From assembly GCA_039818945.1 (NCBI GenBank), contig JBCBSZ010000013.1, forward strand, positions 1 through 64,000: a stretch of DNA of 64,000 nt, in the 5' to 3' direction. The notes below the pieces were generated by a model. The model was not told where the DNA came from and did no database searches. It worked only from the letters and a program-made list of their open reading frames with translations. The position numbers were made by a program, and so were the translations under genes. The stretch comes from JBCBSZ01 sp039818945. GTDB lineage: Bacteria > Actinomycetota > Acidimicrobiia > Acidimicrobiales > Poriferisodalaceae. This document shows, piece by piece, positions 1 through 10,834 of the stretch; position 1 is the stretch's first letter, and every line of letters begins with the position of its first letter.

Positions 1-321
1 CTCATCGCCACCCGGGTCGACGAGGTCCAGCGCGGTGCTGCGGAGACCGTCGCGTCGAACGGCGAGGTGTCCGAGCTGCTCGGCGACATGGCCGAGCTGG
101 TCCGTTCGATCGCTGCGTCCGTGCAGGTGCAGACGGGGACGACCGAGGACCTCTCGGGTCGTGTCGATCGCCTCGCGGAGGCGGCGCAGACGATCAACGA
201 CGTCGCCGGCGCCGTGGACGAGGCCGCGGGCACGACGCGGCAGGCGTCGAACGAGAGCCGCAACGCCGCCCAGGGCCTGGCCGACCTCGCGACGGACATG
301 ATCGCCCTCACCGACGCCTGA
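1..321 (+). CDS. Methyl-accepting chemotaxis protein, C-terminal end (partial)
   Basis: The reading frame is open from the first base and ends at TGA 319-321, so the N-terminus lies outside the window. The visible 106 residues are charged and helical, rich in Ala, Asp, Glu and Gln, with heptad spacing (for example VDRLAEAAQTINDVAGAVDEAAGTT is read as one helix, interrupted here only in description). This matches the descending arm of the MCP cytoplasmic four-helix bundle, which relays receptor state to CheA/CheW. No membrane segment, HAMP domain or C-terminal CheR/CheB docking pentapeptide is visible. It could instead be a soluble MCP-like sensor. No chemotaxis gene follows, so its partners must be elsewhere. 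Confidence 0.72.
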   Translation, partial: LIATRVDEVQRGAAETVASNGEVSELLGDMAELVRSIAASVQVQTGTTEDLSGRVDRLAEAAQTINDVAGAVDEAAGTTRQASNESRNAAQGLADLATDMIALTDA

Positions 322-407
322 TCCGCAGCTGACTCGGACCTGACGTCCCACTGCAGCGATGGAGGACCGCGGTCGCCGCACCCTGGGACCTTGGTCCTTG
401 TTCGCCA

Positions 408-441
408 CGCCCCGTGATCACGAACGTGTGATCACGGGGCG
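408..441. promoter_or_regulatory. 14-bp perfect inverted repeat upstream of the lactate permease gene
   Basis: The arms CGCCCCGTGATCAC (408-421) and GTGATCACGGGGCG (428-441) are perfectly complementary around a 6-nt centre. Each arm contains the 8-bp palindrome GTGATCAC, so the site also reads as two palindromes 14 nt apart. It ends 24 nt before the permease ATG, where a repressor operator or a 5'-UTR hairpin could act. A smaller GGACC-TT-GGTCC repeat lies at 386-397. A lactate-responsive GntR/FCD (LldR-like) repressor is one guess; no such gene is in the window. It could also terminate transcription of the upstream gene, but there is no T-tract. Confidence 0.6.
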
Positions 442-465
442 CGGGAACGAGTCAGGGGGATCAAC

Positions 466-2180
466 ATGGGACTCGGAGTGCAAGCGCTGCTTGCGTTCTC
501 TCCGATCGTGGTCGCGGGGGTGCTCCTCGTCGGACTCCGATGGCCGGCCCGGCGGGCGATGCCGATCGTCTACCTGCAGACCGCGCTGATCGCGCTGGTC
601 TTCTGGGAGGTGTCCTTCCAACGGGTCGCCGCCTCGACCATCCAGGGGTTGGGTCTGACGATCGCCATCCTCTGGATCGTGTTCGGGGCGATCCTGTTGC
701 TCAACACGCTCAAGCACTCCGGTGCGCTGACGGTGATCAGGTCGGGGTTCACCGGGATCAGCGGCGACCGGCGGGTGCAGGTGGTCATCATCGCCTGGCT
801 CTTCGGCACCTTCATCGAGGGGGCGTCCGGCTTCGGGACACCGGCGGCGATCGTCGCGCCGTTGCTCGTGGGCCTCGGCTTCCCGGCGATGTCCGCCGTC
901 GTGATCGGCATGATGATCCAGTCGACGCCGGTCTCGTTCGGTGCGGTGGGCACCCCGATCATCGTCGGGGTCACCGGCGGCCTCCGCGACGACGAGCTCG
1001 ACGCTCGGCTCGAGGCCGAGGGGAGCAGCTGGGACGAGTTCCTCGACCTGATCACGTCGCAGGTGGCGATCACCCACGCCATCGTGGGCACGCTGATCCC
1101 GCTGCTGATGGTCATCATCATGACCCGGTTCTTCGGCGAGCAGCGCTCCTGGACCGACGGGCTCTCGGTGGCGCCCTTCGCCATCTTCGCCGGCGTCGCC
1201 TTCACCATCCCGTACGCCCTCACCGGCGTCTTCCTCGGGCCCGAGTTCCCGTCGATCTTCGGTGCGCTCATCGGCATGGCGATCGTCGTGCCCGCCGCCC
1301 GGGCCGGGTTCCTGATCCCGAGCGACACCTGGGACTTCGCCCCGGCGAGCTCGTGGCCGGAGGAGTGGCTCGGCACCCTCGAGATGAAGCTCGACGAGCT
1401 GGCCGAGTCGGCCGGCAGCCACCTGGGCCTCGTCCGGGCCTGGGTGCCGTACCTGCTCGTCGCCGTCTTCCTCGTCGTGAGCCGCATCGACGAGTTCGGG
1501 GTCAACGACGTCCTCCAGCGGGTCGAGATCAGCTGGACGGACATCTTCGGCGAGGCCGGCGTGTCGTCCTCGCTGCAACCGCTCTACCTGCCGGGCGGGA
1601 TCATGGTGATGGTCGTGGCCATCTCCTACTTCGTGCTCAAGATGCGACCTCCGCAGATCCAGGCGGCGCTCGGTGAGTCCACGAGGACCCTGATCGGAGC
1701 GGGCGTCGTGCTCATGTTCACGATCCCCATGGTGCGGATCATGATCAACTCCGGTGTGAACACCGGCGGCGACGGTGGCACGGCGCTCGACAGCATGCCG
1801 GTGGCGATGGCCAACTGGGTCAGCGACGCCGTCGGCGACGCCTACCCGTTCCTCGCCTCGTCGGTCGGTGCGCTCGGTGCCTTCATCGCCGGATCGAACA
1901 CGGTGTCGAACCTCATGCTGTCGAGGTTCCAGTTCTCGACGGCCGACTCGATCCAGGTGGCGCCGTCGATGATGGTCTCGCTCCAGGCGGTCGGCGCCGC
2001 CGCCGGCAACATGATCGCCATCCACAACGTCGTGGCCGCGGCGGCCACGGTCGGGTTGCTCGGACGCGAGGGCCTCGTGCTCCGAAAGACGATCATCCCG
2101 ACGATCTACTACTGCATCTTCTCGGGGATCATCGGCCTGGTGGTCCTGTACGTGTTCAGCTACAGCGACGTCCTCTGGTG

Positions 2181-2181
<1 letters not shown>
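466..2181 (+). CDS. lldP: L-lactate permease family transporter (LctP/LldP)
   Basis: This 571-residue protein is hydrophobic throughout, with 12 or more membrane segments, which is the usual size of the lactate permease family. The family signature EGASGFGTP is at residues 118-126, followed by the expected PLLVGLGFPA and the QSTPVSFGAVGTP loop. It should import lactate or glycolate with protons across the cytoplasmic membrane. The ATG at 466 has an AGGGGGA ribosome site at the right distance. Its TGA overlaps the start of the D-lactate dehydrogenase gene, so uptake and oxidation are translationally coupled. Expression is probably controlled through the inverted repeat at 408-441. Substrate choice between lactate enantiomers and glycolate cannot be read from sequence. 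Confidence 0.92.
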
Positions 2182-5009
<2,828 letters not shown>

Positions 5010-5022
5010 GCGACGGCGCCGG

Positions 5023-5373
5023 TCAGGACCGGCCGCCGCCGTCCTTGGGCGGCAGGGAGTCCGCGAACTCGACGCCCCGGCCCACCCAGGTCGCGAGGTC
5101 GCCGGCGGAGGCGAGCCGGTCGGGCGCGACGTACAACCAGCCGCGCATCGGGCGGCCCTTCATCTCCATGGCCTCGACGCCGGGCTCGACGAGCAGACCC
5201 TCGGCGGTGTCGGGGTCGGTGCGGACCAGCAGGCCGCCCTGCCCGCTGGCTGCGACGGCCAGGTGGCCGCTGACCAGGAAGGCGAGCCCGCCGAACATCT
5301 TGCGCTCGCTCACCACCGGATCGTCGCCGATGAGGTCGCGGAGCCTCGCTGCGAGCTCCTCGTCGTAGGCCAT
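5023..5373 (-). CDS. TfoX/Sxy N-terminal domain protein
   Basis: A 116-residue protein beginning MAYDEELAARLRDLI and containing VSERKMFGGLAFLVSGHLAV, the typical start and core of the TfoX N-terminal domain. Stand-alone versions are widespread in actinobacteria and have no settled function; only the full-length proteobacterial TfoX/Sxy is a competence regulator. The ATG at 5373 is chosen because the protein then starts exactly at the domain edge. A perfect 18-bp palindrome lies 19 nt upstream. The 3' end converges on the D-lactate dehydrogenase gene with 13 nt between stops, and the palindrome GCCGGTCAGGACCGGC at 5018-5033 spans this stop and may act as a terminator. Confidence 0.82.
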   Translation of the reverse strand: MAYDEELAARLRDLIGDDPVVSERKMFGGLAFLVSGHLAVAASGQGGLLVRTDPDTAEGLLVEPGVEAMEMKGRPMRGWLYVAPDRLASAGDLATWVGRGVEFADSLPPKDGGGRS

Positions 5374-5391
5374 GGCGAGCACCCTAGCAAA

Positions 5392-5409
5392 CGTAAGTGC
5401 CCACTTACG
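5392..5409. promoter_or_regulatory. Perfect palindrome CGTAAGTG-CC-CACTTACG, likely operator
   Basis: Two 8-bp arms with a 2-nt centre lie in the divergent gap between the TfoX-like gene (start 5373) and the small 2TM gene (start 5496). GTAAGT/ACTTAC half-sites are common in operators of HxlR/MarR-type winged-helix regulators, so a trans-acting regulator of that kind is my best inference. No regulator gene adjoins the site. Confidence 0.6.
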
Positions 5410-5495
5410 GAGAGGCCCACGGGACGTCGTCCTCTGGTCGCGAGCTCGCCCGAGAGCGACGATCGAGGCCGGGCGGTGAGGTGAGGAGGTTCGCC

Positions 5496-5780
5496 ATGAC
5501 CGCGCAGCACGAGCCCACCACCGAGGAGCTCGCCGAGGCACGGGCCGAGTACCTGGTCGGCCTGCTCTGGCACGTCGGTGCGTTCGTCATCCTCAACGTG
5601 TTCCTCTGGTGGCTCGACCTCGCCGTCGGCCCGTCCGGGGTGCAGTGGGCGTTCTGGGTGACGGCGTTCTGGGGCTTCGCCCTGGCCTGGCACGCGCTGG
5701 CGTGGCTGATCGACGGCCGGCAGGTGCAACAGCGGATGGCTCGCCGGTACCTGGAGGGAGATCTCCCACCGGAGCCGTGA
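5496..5780 (+). CDS. Small 2TM-domain membrane protein
   Basis: A 94-residue protein with a charged N-terminus (TEELAEARAEYLVGLLWH), two hydrophobic helices (roughly residues 20-42 and 50-70) and a basic C-terminal tail (QQRMARRYLEGDL). This is the layout of the 2TM domain family (PF13239), found alone or fused to histidine kinases and transporters. The ATG at 5496 is preceded by GAGGAGG at a good distance, which rejects a longer start at 5397. No function is known. The shared upstream palindrome suggests it responds to the same regulator as the TfoX-like gene. Confidence 0.78.
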   Translation: MTAQHEPTTEELAEARAEYLVGLLWHVGAFVILNVFLWWLDLAVGPSGVQWAFWVTAFWGFALAWHALAWLIDGRQVQQRMARRYLEGDLPPEP

Positions 5781-5808
5781 CCGAGCGGCCCGACGGCATT
5801 CGGGTCCG

Positions 5809-6546
5809 TCAGTCGCAGGTACGGCCGGCGAGGTGGGTCCGGCACCGGTCGCACCCGGCCAGGTGGCCGACCAGCGCCGCCTGCGGCTCCCCGTCCAGCG
5901 CGGCGAGTTGCTCGTCGGTGGTCGCGATCACCTCGGCGCAGTCGAGCCCGGCCGTCGGCGGTGCCTCGAGGCCGGCGATGGTGGCCTCGAGCTCGTCGAT
6001 GCGCTCCTGGAGCGGTCGGACGATCGCCGCGACCTGCTCGGCGTCGACCAGCTGCGGGATGTGCTTGGGGCAGTTCCACGCCGTGGCGAGGATCTCGACG
6101 GTGATGACACCGTCGTCGCGGCGCCCCTCGGGGTTCAGCGCGTCGCGGAGCTCGTCGTCGGGCTCGCGATGGAGCGTGGCGACGCCGAGCAGCTTCAGTC
6201 GCGTGCGTCGGGCGTGGTCGACGAAGATCAGCGACACCCGGCCGTTCGCCACGACGTTGCCGGTGCCGAGGTACTGACGGTTCCCGGATCGCTCGGCCCA
6301 GCCGATCGACGTCGGACCGAGCACCTTCACGAAGCCGCGATCGCCGCCGCGGTGCTGCACGTAGGGCCAGCCCTCCTCGTTGACCGTCGCCATGAAGAAG
6401 CTGCTGCTGTCGGTGAGGTGGGCGACCTCCTCGGGGGACAGGGCGTCGGGTCCGTCGCTGACGTCGTCGTACCGGCCACGCGAGCCGCGCTCGCGCTGGA
6501 GCTCGAGGATGGTCGGGGTCTGGGCGAGGTCGAGGTAGTTCCTCAT
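5809..6546 (-). CDS. Pyridoxamine 5'-phosphate oxidase-like flavoprotein with a C-terminal anti-sigma-type zinc motif
   Basis: The 245 residues start with a split-barrel flavin-binding domain (SFFMATVNEEGWPYVQHRGG, then YLGTGNVVANGRVSLIFVD), as in PNPOx-like general stress proteins and F420/FMN reductases. After a coiled-coil-like linker (LQERIDELEATIAGLEA) comes a terminal segment with H228-x3-C232-x2-C235 preceded by LAALDGEPQAAL, which closely resembles the zinc-binding anti-sigma (ZAS) motif. The start ATG overlaps the stop of the TetR gene (ATGA), so the two genes form an operon under the palindrome at 7111-7128. The substrate is unknown; redox sensing through the C-terminal cysteines is only an inference. 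Confidence 0.82.
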   Translation of the reverse strand: MRNYLDLAQTPTILELQRERGSRGRYDDVSDGPDALSPEEVAHLTDSSSFFMATVNEEGWPYVQHRGGDRGFVKVLGPTSIGWAERSGNRQYLGTGNVVANGRVSLIFVDHARRTRLKLLGVATLHREPDDELRDALNPEGRRDDGVITVEILATAWNCPKHIPQLVDAEQVAAIVRPLQERIDELEATIAGLEAPPTAGLDCAEVIATTDEQLAALDGEPQAALVGHLAGCDRCRTHLAGRTCD

Positions 6547-7094
6547 CGTGCTCCTTCGAGGGTGTGGGCGATCCGTGCGGCGATGCGGCACGGCTCGGCG
6601 TCGGCGAACACCGCCGACCGGGTGATCGCGCCGTCGACGAGCACGCCGAGCTCGGCAGCGTGCTCGCTGTGGCGGCTGAGGTGCTCCACCAGCGACCGCT
6701 TGTGGTGGCTGATGACCTGCCTGGTGTCGGCGTCGAGCTCGGTCGTCTCGGCGAGGGTGTTGAGGAACGCGCACCCTCGGTACGACGTGGACTCGAGCCA
6801 GTCGGCCAGGGCGCCGAACAGGGCGTCGATCGTCGTCGCGCCGGCCTGGATGCGGCGCGCGATCTCGTCGTCGAACCACACGAGCCACCGCTCGTGGCGG
6901 TGTCGCAACCAGGCGGCGACGAGGTCGCGCTTCGTGGGGTGCAGCGAGTAGAGGCGTCGCATCGACACCCCGGACCGGTCGCGGACGTCGGCCATCGTCA
7001 CGGCGGCCACGCCCAGCGGGGTGAACAGCTCGTCGGCGGCGTCGAGCACCCGTCGGGCCGCCTCGTCGACGGTGGGCGGTGGCGCAGGGGTCAT
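6543..7094 (-). CDS. TetR/AcrR family transcriptional regulator
   Basis: 183 residues with an N-terminal TetR helix-turn-helix (ARRVLDAADELFTPLGVAAVTMADVRDRSGVSMRRLYSLHPTKRDLV) and a helical ligand-binding C-terminal domain. I choose ATG 7094 rather than a start at 7157, because the longer version would place the palindrome at 7111-7128 inside the coding region. With the shorter start the palindrome sits 17 nt upstream, as expected for an autoregulatory operator. The stop overlaps the start of the flavoprotein gene by 4 nt, which makes that flavoprotein the probable regulated target. Confidence 0.88.
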   Translation of the reverse strand: MTPAPPPTVDEAARRVLDAADELFTPLGVAAVTMADVRDRSGVSMRRLYSLHPTKRDLVAAWLRHRHERWLVWFDDEIARRIQAGATTIDALFGALADWLESTSYRGCAFLNTLAETTELDADTRQVISHHKRSLVEHLSRHSEHAAELGVLVDGAITRSAVFADAEPCRIAARIAHTLEGAR

Positions 7095-7110
7095 CGGTTC
7101 GGGATCGGGC

Positions 7111-7128
7111 TGAGAATGGTCATTCTCA
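7111..7128. promoter_or_regulatory. Perfect palindrome TGAGAATG-GT-CATTCTCA, TetR operator candidate
   Basis: Two 8-bp arms around a GT centre lie directly upstream of the TetR gene. Size and symmetry fit a TetR-dimer site, and the position fits autorepression of the TetR/flavoprotein operon. It may also affect readthrough from the oxidoreductase gene, whose stop is 58 nt away. Confidence 0.7.
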
Positions 7129-7185
7129 TCCGTGAACCCGGGCCCGCCGCGGCCCATTCCCCGGCCGCTCCGGACCGGGGGTCGC

Positions 7186-8271
7186 TCAGGTCGTCGTGCC
7201 GCCCGTGGCCGTCGCCGCCGCTCGGGGCGGCCGATAGGCGTCGGTGACGAGCACGAACTTGCCGAAGTGCCCGCCCGACTCGAGCAGCTCGTGGGCGCGG
7301 GACGCGTCGGCGAGGGGCAGACGCGCTGCGATGACCGGTTCCAGCCGCCCGGTGGCCACGAGGTCGAGCAGCTCGCGCAGCGTGCGGCGGTACCAGCCCG
7401 GTCGACGCTCGGCGTGGGTGTCCGTCGTCGGGCACCAGGGGATCCGGCGCCGATCGGGCACGAGGCGCAGCGCGGCGAGCATCGCCATGCTGAGCGGGGC
7501 GGCCCGGAGCCCCTGCTCCCCGACCGCAGCAGAACCCAGCCAGACGAGGCGACCGCGTCGGTTCAGGCACCGGTACGAGCGCCACAGCTGCGCCGCGCCG
7601 CCCACCGGGTCGATCACCAGGTCGACCCCGTCGCCGGTCAGCTCCCGAACCCGGCGGACGACGTCCTCGGTCCGGCGGTCGATCGGCATCGCCCCCAACG
7701 ATCGGACGGCCTCCACCCGGTCACCGCTCGCGGTGCCGATGACGTCGAGGCCGGCCAGCTCCGCCAGCTGGACCGTCGCCGATCCCACGCCGCCGGCGGC
7801 GCCGTGGACGAGGAGTCGCTCGCCGGAGCGGGCCCGGCCGAGCACGTGGAGGTGGTGGTGGGCGGTGAGGTGGTTGATGACGACGCACACCGCGGCGGCC
7901 GGATCGACGCCCGGCGGGACCGGCACCACCTCCGTGGCCCGCAGGCGCACGTGCTCGGCGTAGCCACCTCCCACGCCGATCGACAACGTGGCGGCGGCGA
8001 CCAGCTCGCCGACCTCCACCCCGGACACGCCGCCGCCGACCTCGACCACCTCGCCGACGACGTCCTCGCCGAGAGGAAACGGCTCGGCCGGTCGGCCGGG
8101 GAGCCGGGACCACCGTCGGTAGATCAGATCGAAGGCCGACACGCCGGCGGCGTGGACCTCGACGACCACCTCGCCGTCGCCGGCGGTCGGCCGTTCGGTG
8201 CTCGTCCACCGGAGGACGTCGGGGCCACCGTGCCCGGTGACCACGACGCGGTGGCTGGTGCCGACGGTCAT
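7186..8271 (-). CDS. MDR superfamily NAD(P)H:quinone oxidoreductase / zinc-independent alcohol dehydrogenase
   Basis: 361 residues with the medium-chain dehydrogenase fold: an N-terminal GroES-like domain (GEVVVEVHAAGVSAFDLIYR), a GED VVGEVVEVGGGV turn, and the nucleotide-binding loop HGAAGGVGSATVQLAE (GAAGGVG at 157-163). The AGGVGS form of the loop and the lack of zinc-ligand cysteines point to a quinone oxidoreductase (zeta-crystallin) type that reduces quinones or enones with NADPH. The start has GGAAGG upstream. It lies 14 nt after the ABC permease gene on the same strand, so it may be the last gene of that transcript. Confidence 0.87.
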   Translation of the reverse strand: MTVGTSHRVVVTGHGGPDVLRWTSTERPTAGDGEVVVEVHAAGVSAFDLIYRRWSRLPGRPAEPFPLGEDVVGEVVEVGGGVSGVEVGELVAAATLSIGVGGGYAEHVRLRATEVVPVPPGVDPAAAVCVVINHLTAHHHLHVLGRARSGERLLVHGAAGGVGSATVQLAELAGLDVIGTASGDRVEAVRSLGAMPIDRRTEDVVRRVRELTGDGVDLVIDPVGGAAQLWRSYRCLNRRGRLVWLGSAAVGEQGLRAAPLSMAMLAALRLVPDRRRIPWCPTTDTHAERRPGWYRRTLRELLDLVATGRLEPVIAARLPLADASRAHELLESGGHFGKFVLVTDAYRPPRAAATATGGTTT

Positions 8272-8285
8272 GTCGGTCCTTCCGT

Positions 8286-10832
8286 TCAGAGCTCGCGGAT
8301 CGCGTCGAGCACGTCGAGGCGAGCGGCGCGGCGCGCCGGGAGCGACGCCGCGATGAGCCCGGCGATCCCGGCGATGACGACGTACACGACGAGTGAGGTG
8401 ACCGGGACGGCGAGCTGGTCGATGATCGAATCGGGGATCGCCTGCACCGCGAGCCAGCCGAAGGCGACGCCGACGCCGACGCCGAGGATCCCGCCGAAGA
8501 CCGACACGACCGCCGCCTCCCAGCGGATCATGGTCCGGGTCTGGCGTCGGGTCAGGCCGACGGCGCGCATGAGCCCGATCTCCCTGGTCCGCTCCAGGAC
8601 GGCGAGGGCCATCGTGTTGGTGATGCCCAGCAGGGCGATGACCACGGCCAACCCCAGGAAGACGTTGATCACGACGAGCAGGGTGTCGAGCTGCCCCTCG
8701 ATGCGCTCGCGGAACGCGTCCTTCGTCTCGAACTCGAGCGACGGGAACCTCGACTCGAGCGAGGCGAGGGCAGCGTTCGCCTGCTGCTCGTCGACGCCGC
8801 GGGCGAGCCGCGCCGCGACGACGGCGTCCTCGTTCAGGGTGAAGTGCTCGTCCCACGCCGACAGGTCGATGACGTAGTTGGCGATCAGGAACTCGTTGTC
8901 GAAGATCGCGTTGATGGTGAAGAGCTGCTGGCTCCCCGATGCGAATCGCACCAGCACCTCGTCGCCGACGCCCCTGCCGAGGCTGTCGACGACCGATGCG
9001 TCCAGCGCGATGCGGTCCGGCCCGGCACCGTCGGCGGGGTCGCCCTCCAGCACCTCGACGTCCAGCAGCTCGGTGAGCGCGCCGAGATCCGTCGCCGCGA
9101 TCGCACGCTCGCCGCCGTTGATCACGGCGTTGCCGTACCGCGTCGCCGACACCACGTCGAACTCGTCCAGTTGCTGCAGCTCGGCGGCAACGTTGCGGCT
9201 GAACCCGCCTCCGTTCGGCTCGGTGATCAGGTAGTCGGCGGTCAGGGTCGAGCCGAGCTGGTCTCGGAACGAGTCCTTCAGCGACGTGGCCACCACGGAC
9301 GCCATGGCGACCAACGCCAGGCCGATCATCAGCCCGGCTGCGGTCCGCGCCGTGCGCTTGTTGTCGCTCGATGCGTTCTCGCGGGCCATCTTGCCGGTGA
9401 CCCCGAGCCAGGGCAGGTGCTCCAGCGGGGCGCCGAGGACGCGGGCGATCGGACTCGAGAACAGCGGCGTGAACATCGTGATCGACACGAACGTCAGCAC
9501 CGCGCCGCCACCCATCATCACCAGCAGGGGAGCCGTGTCGAGATCGCCGAAGAGGCTCCACGAGATCCCTCCGAGGCCGAGGACGGCGAGCACGATCGCG
9601 ATGATCGTGCGGCGGGTCCCCTCGCCCGAGCCGTAGCGGTAGCCCTCCCGCATCGCAGCGACCGGCGGGACCCTCGCCGCACGTCGCGAGGGGGTGATCG
9701 CGGACAGCAGGCTGACGCCGACGCCGACGACGACGGCGGTGATGATCGTGCGGGCCGACAGGATGAGCTCGAGGGCCGGCAGGTCGAACCCGGCCGAGTT
9801 CATGATCGCTCGGAGCAGGTAGGCGAGCGCGACCCCGAGGCCGAGCCCGATGATCGACGCCGCGAGCCCGATCACGAACGCCTCGAACAGCGCGCTGACT
9901 CGGACCTGGCGTCGGCTCGCCCCCAACGCGCGCAGCAGGGCGAGCTGTCGGATCCGCTGCCCCAGGAGGATGTTGAACGTGTTGGCGATGATGAACGTGC
10001 TGACGAACACCGAGACCAGCGCGAACGCCAGCAGGATGTTGCCGAAGATGTCGATCACCGCCCCGAAGTCCTCCTGGCCCTCGTCGATGATCACCTGGGA
10101 GCTGACGGCCTCGACGCCCGCCGGAAGGGCGAGCTCGATGCGCGTCTCCAGTCGCTGGAGGTCCTCGCCGGGCTCGGCCACGACCTCGACCAGGCTGATC
10201 GCGCCCTCCCGGCCGTCGAGGCGTTGCAGCTCGGACAGCTCGAACGTCATGAGCACGGCGCCACCGAGCACGTTGTCCTCGCCGAAGCGGATCGTGCCGA
10301 CCAGCTCGAACGGCTCGCGGCCGTCGACGCCGATCACGTCGTAGGTCTCGCCCACCTCGAAGTCGAACCGATCGGCCGCGGTGATGTCGATCGTGAACTC
10401 GCCCGGTCCGGTCGGCGCACGTCCCGAATCGACCGACACCGAGCTGGTCGACTCCACGTAGTTGGCGGAGATGATGGGCGGGCCGGCGGTCTCCACCGGG
10501 TCGCCGTCGCCGTCGACCGGCACGATCTTGTAGGTCTCCAGGCCGGGTTCGGCCGTGGCGACGCCGTCGACGCCGCGCACCACGTCGACGAGCGCCTCGT
10601 CGATCGTCTGGACCTGGAAGTCGGCCTCGTCGAAGTCGGACTCCGCCCGGACCGCGAGGTCGATCTCCGAGAGCGTGTCCTCGATGATGTCGTCGAAGGT
10701 CGCGCGCAACCCGTCGGAGAGCAGGAACGAGGCGACCACGAACGCCACGCCCACCATGACCGCCGCCGCGGCCATCGAGACGCGGAGGCGGTTGCTGGCC
10801 AGGTTGCGGAGCGCGAGTCGGATGACCTCCAT
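8286..10832 (-). CDS. ABC transporter permease with duplicated FtsX domains (MacB/LolC-like)
   Basis: 848 residues. After a first membrane helix (SMAAAAVMVGVAFVVASFLL) there is a large MacB-type periplasmic domain, then a three-helix FtsX block ending in a LLGQRIRQLALLRALGASRRQVR coupling loop. A second periplasmic domain and a second FtsX block follow, with the loop VLERTREIGLMRAVGLTRRQTR. Two core domains in one chain mean that it can form the whole membrane part with a dimer of the ATPase encoded 2 nt upstream. Such systems export lipoproteins, peptides or antibiotics, or work as mechanotransmission complexes. No membrane-fusion protein gene is adjacent, so the exporter role is general. 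Confidence 0.9.
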   Translation of the reverse strand: MEVIRLALRNLASNRLRVSMAAAAVMVGVAFVVASFLLSDGLRATFDDIIEDTLSEIDLAVRAESDFDEADFQVQTIDEALVDVVRGVDGVATAEPGLETYKIVPVDGDGDPVETAGPPIISANYVESTSSVSVDSGRAPTGPGEFTIDITAADRFDFEVGETYDVIGVDGREPFELVGTIRFGEDNVLGGAVLMTFELSELQRLDGREGAISLVEVVAEPGEDLQRLETRIELALPAGVEAVSSQVIIDEGQEDFGAVIDIFGNILLAFALVSVFVSTFIIANTFNILLGQRIRQLALLRALGASRRQVRVSALFEAFVIGLAASIIGLGLGVALAYLLRAIMNSAGFDLPALELILSARTIITAVVVGVGVSLLSAITPSRRAARVPPVAAMREGYRYGSGEGTRRTIIAIVLAVLGLGGISWSLFGDLDTAPLLVMMGGGAVLTFVSITMFTPLFSSPIARVLGAPLEHLPWLGVTGKMARENASSDNKRTARTAAGLMIGLALVAMASVVATSLKDSFRDQLGSTLTADYLITEPNGGGFSRNVAAELQQLDEFDVVSATRYGNAVINGGERAIAATDLGALTELLDVEVLEGDPADGAGPDRIALDASVVDSLGRGVGDEVLVRFASGSQQLFTINAIFDNEFLIANYVIDLSAWDEHFTLNEDAVVAARLARGVDEQQANAALASLESRFPSLEFETKDAFRERIEGQLDTLLVVINVFLGLAVVIALLGITNTMALAVLERTREIGLMRAVGLTRRQTRTMIRWEAAVVSVFGGILGVGVGVAFGWLAVQAIPDSIIDQLAVPVTSLVVYVVIAGIAGLIAASLPARRAARLDVLDAIREL

Positions 10833-10834
10833 CG

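Noticed and set aside
418..2025. A 535-codon open frame antisense to the lactate permease
   Set aside because: The translation is Arg/His/Asp-rich and of low complexity, caused by GC bias in the shadow of lldP; the sense protein has clear family motifs.
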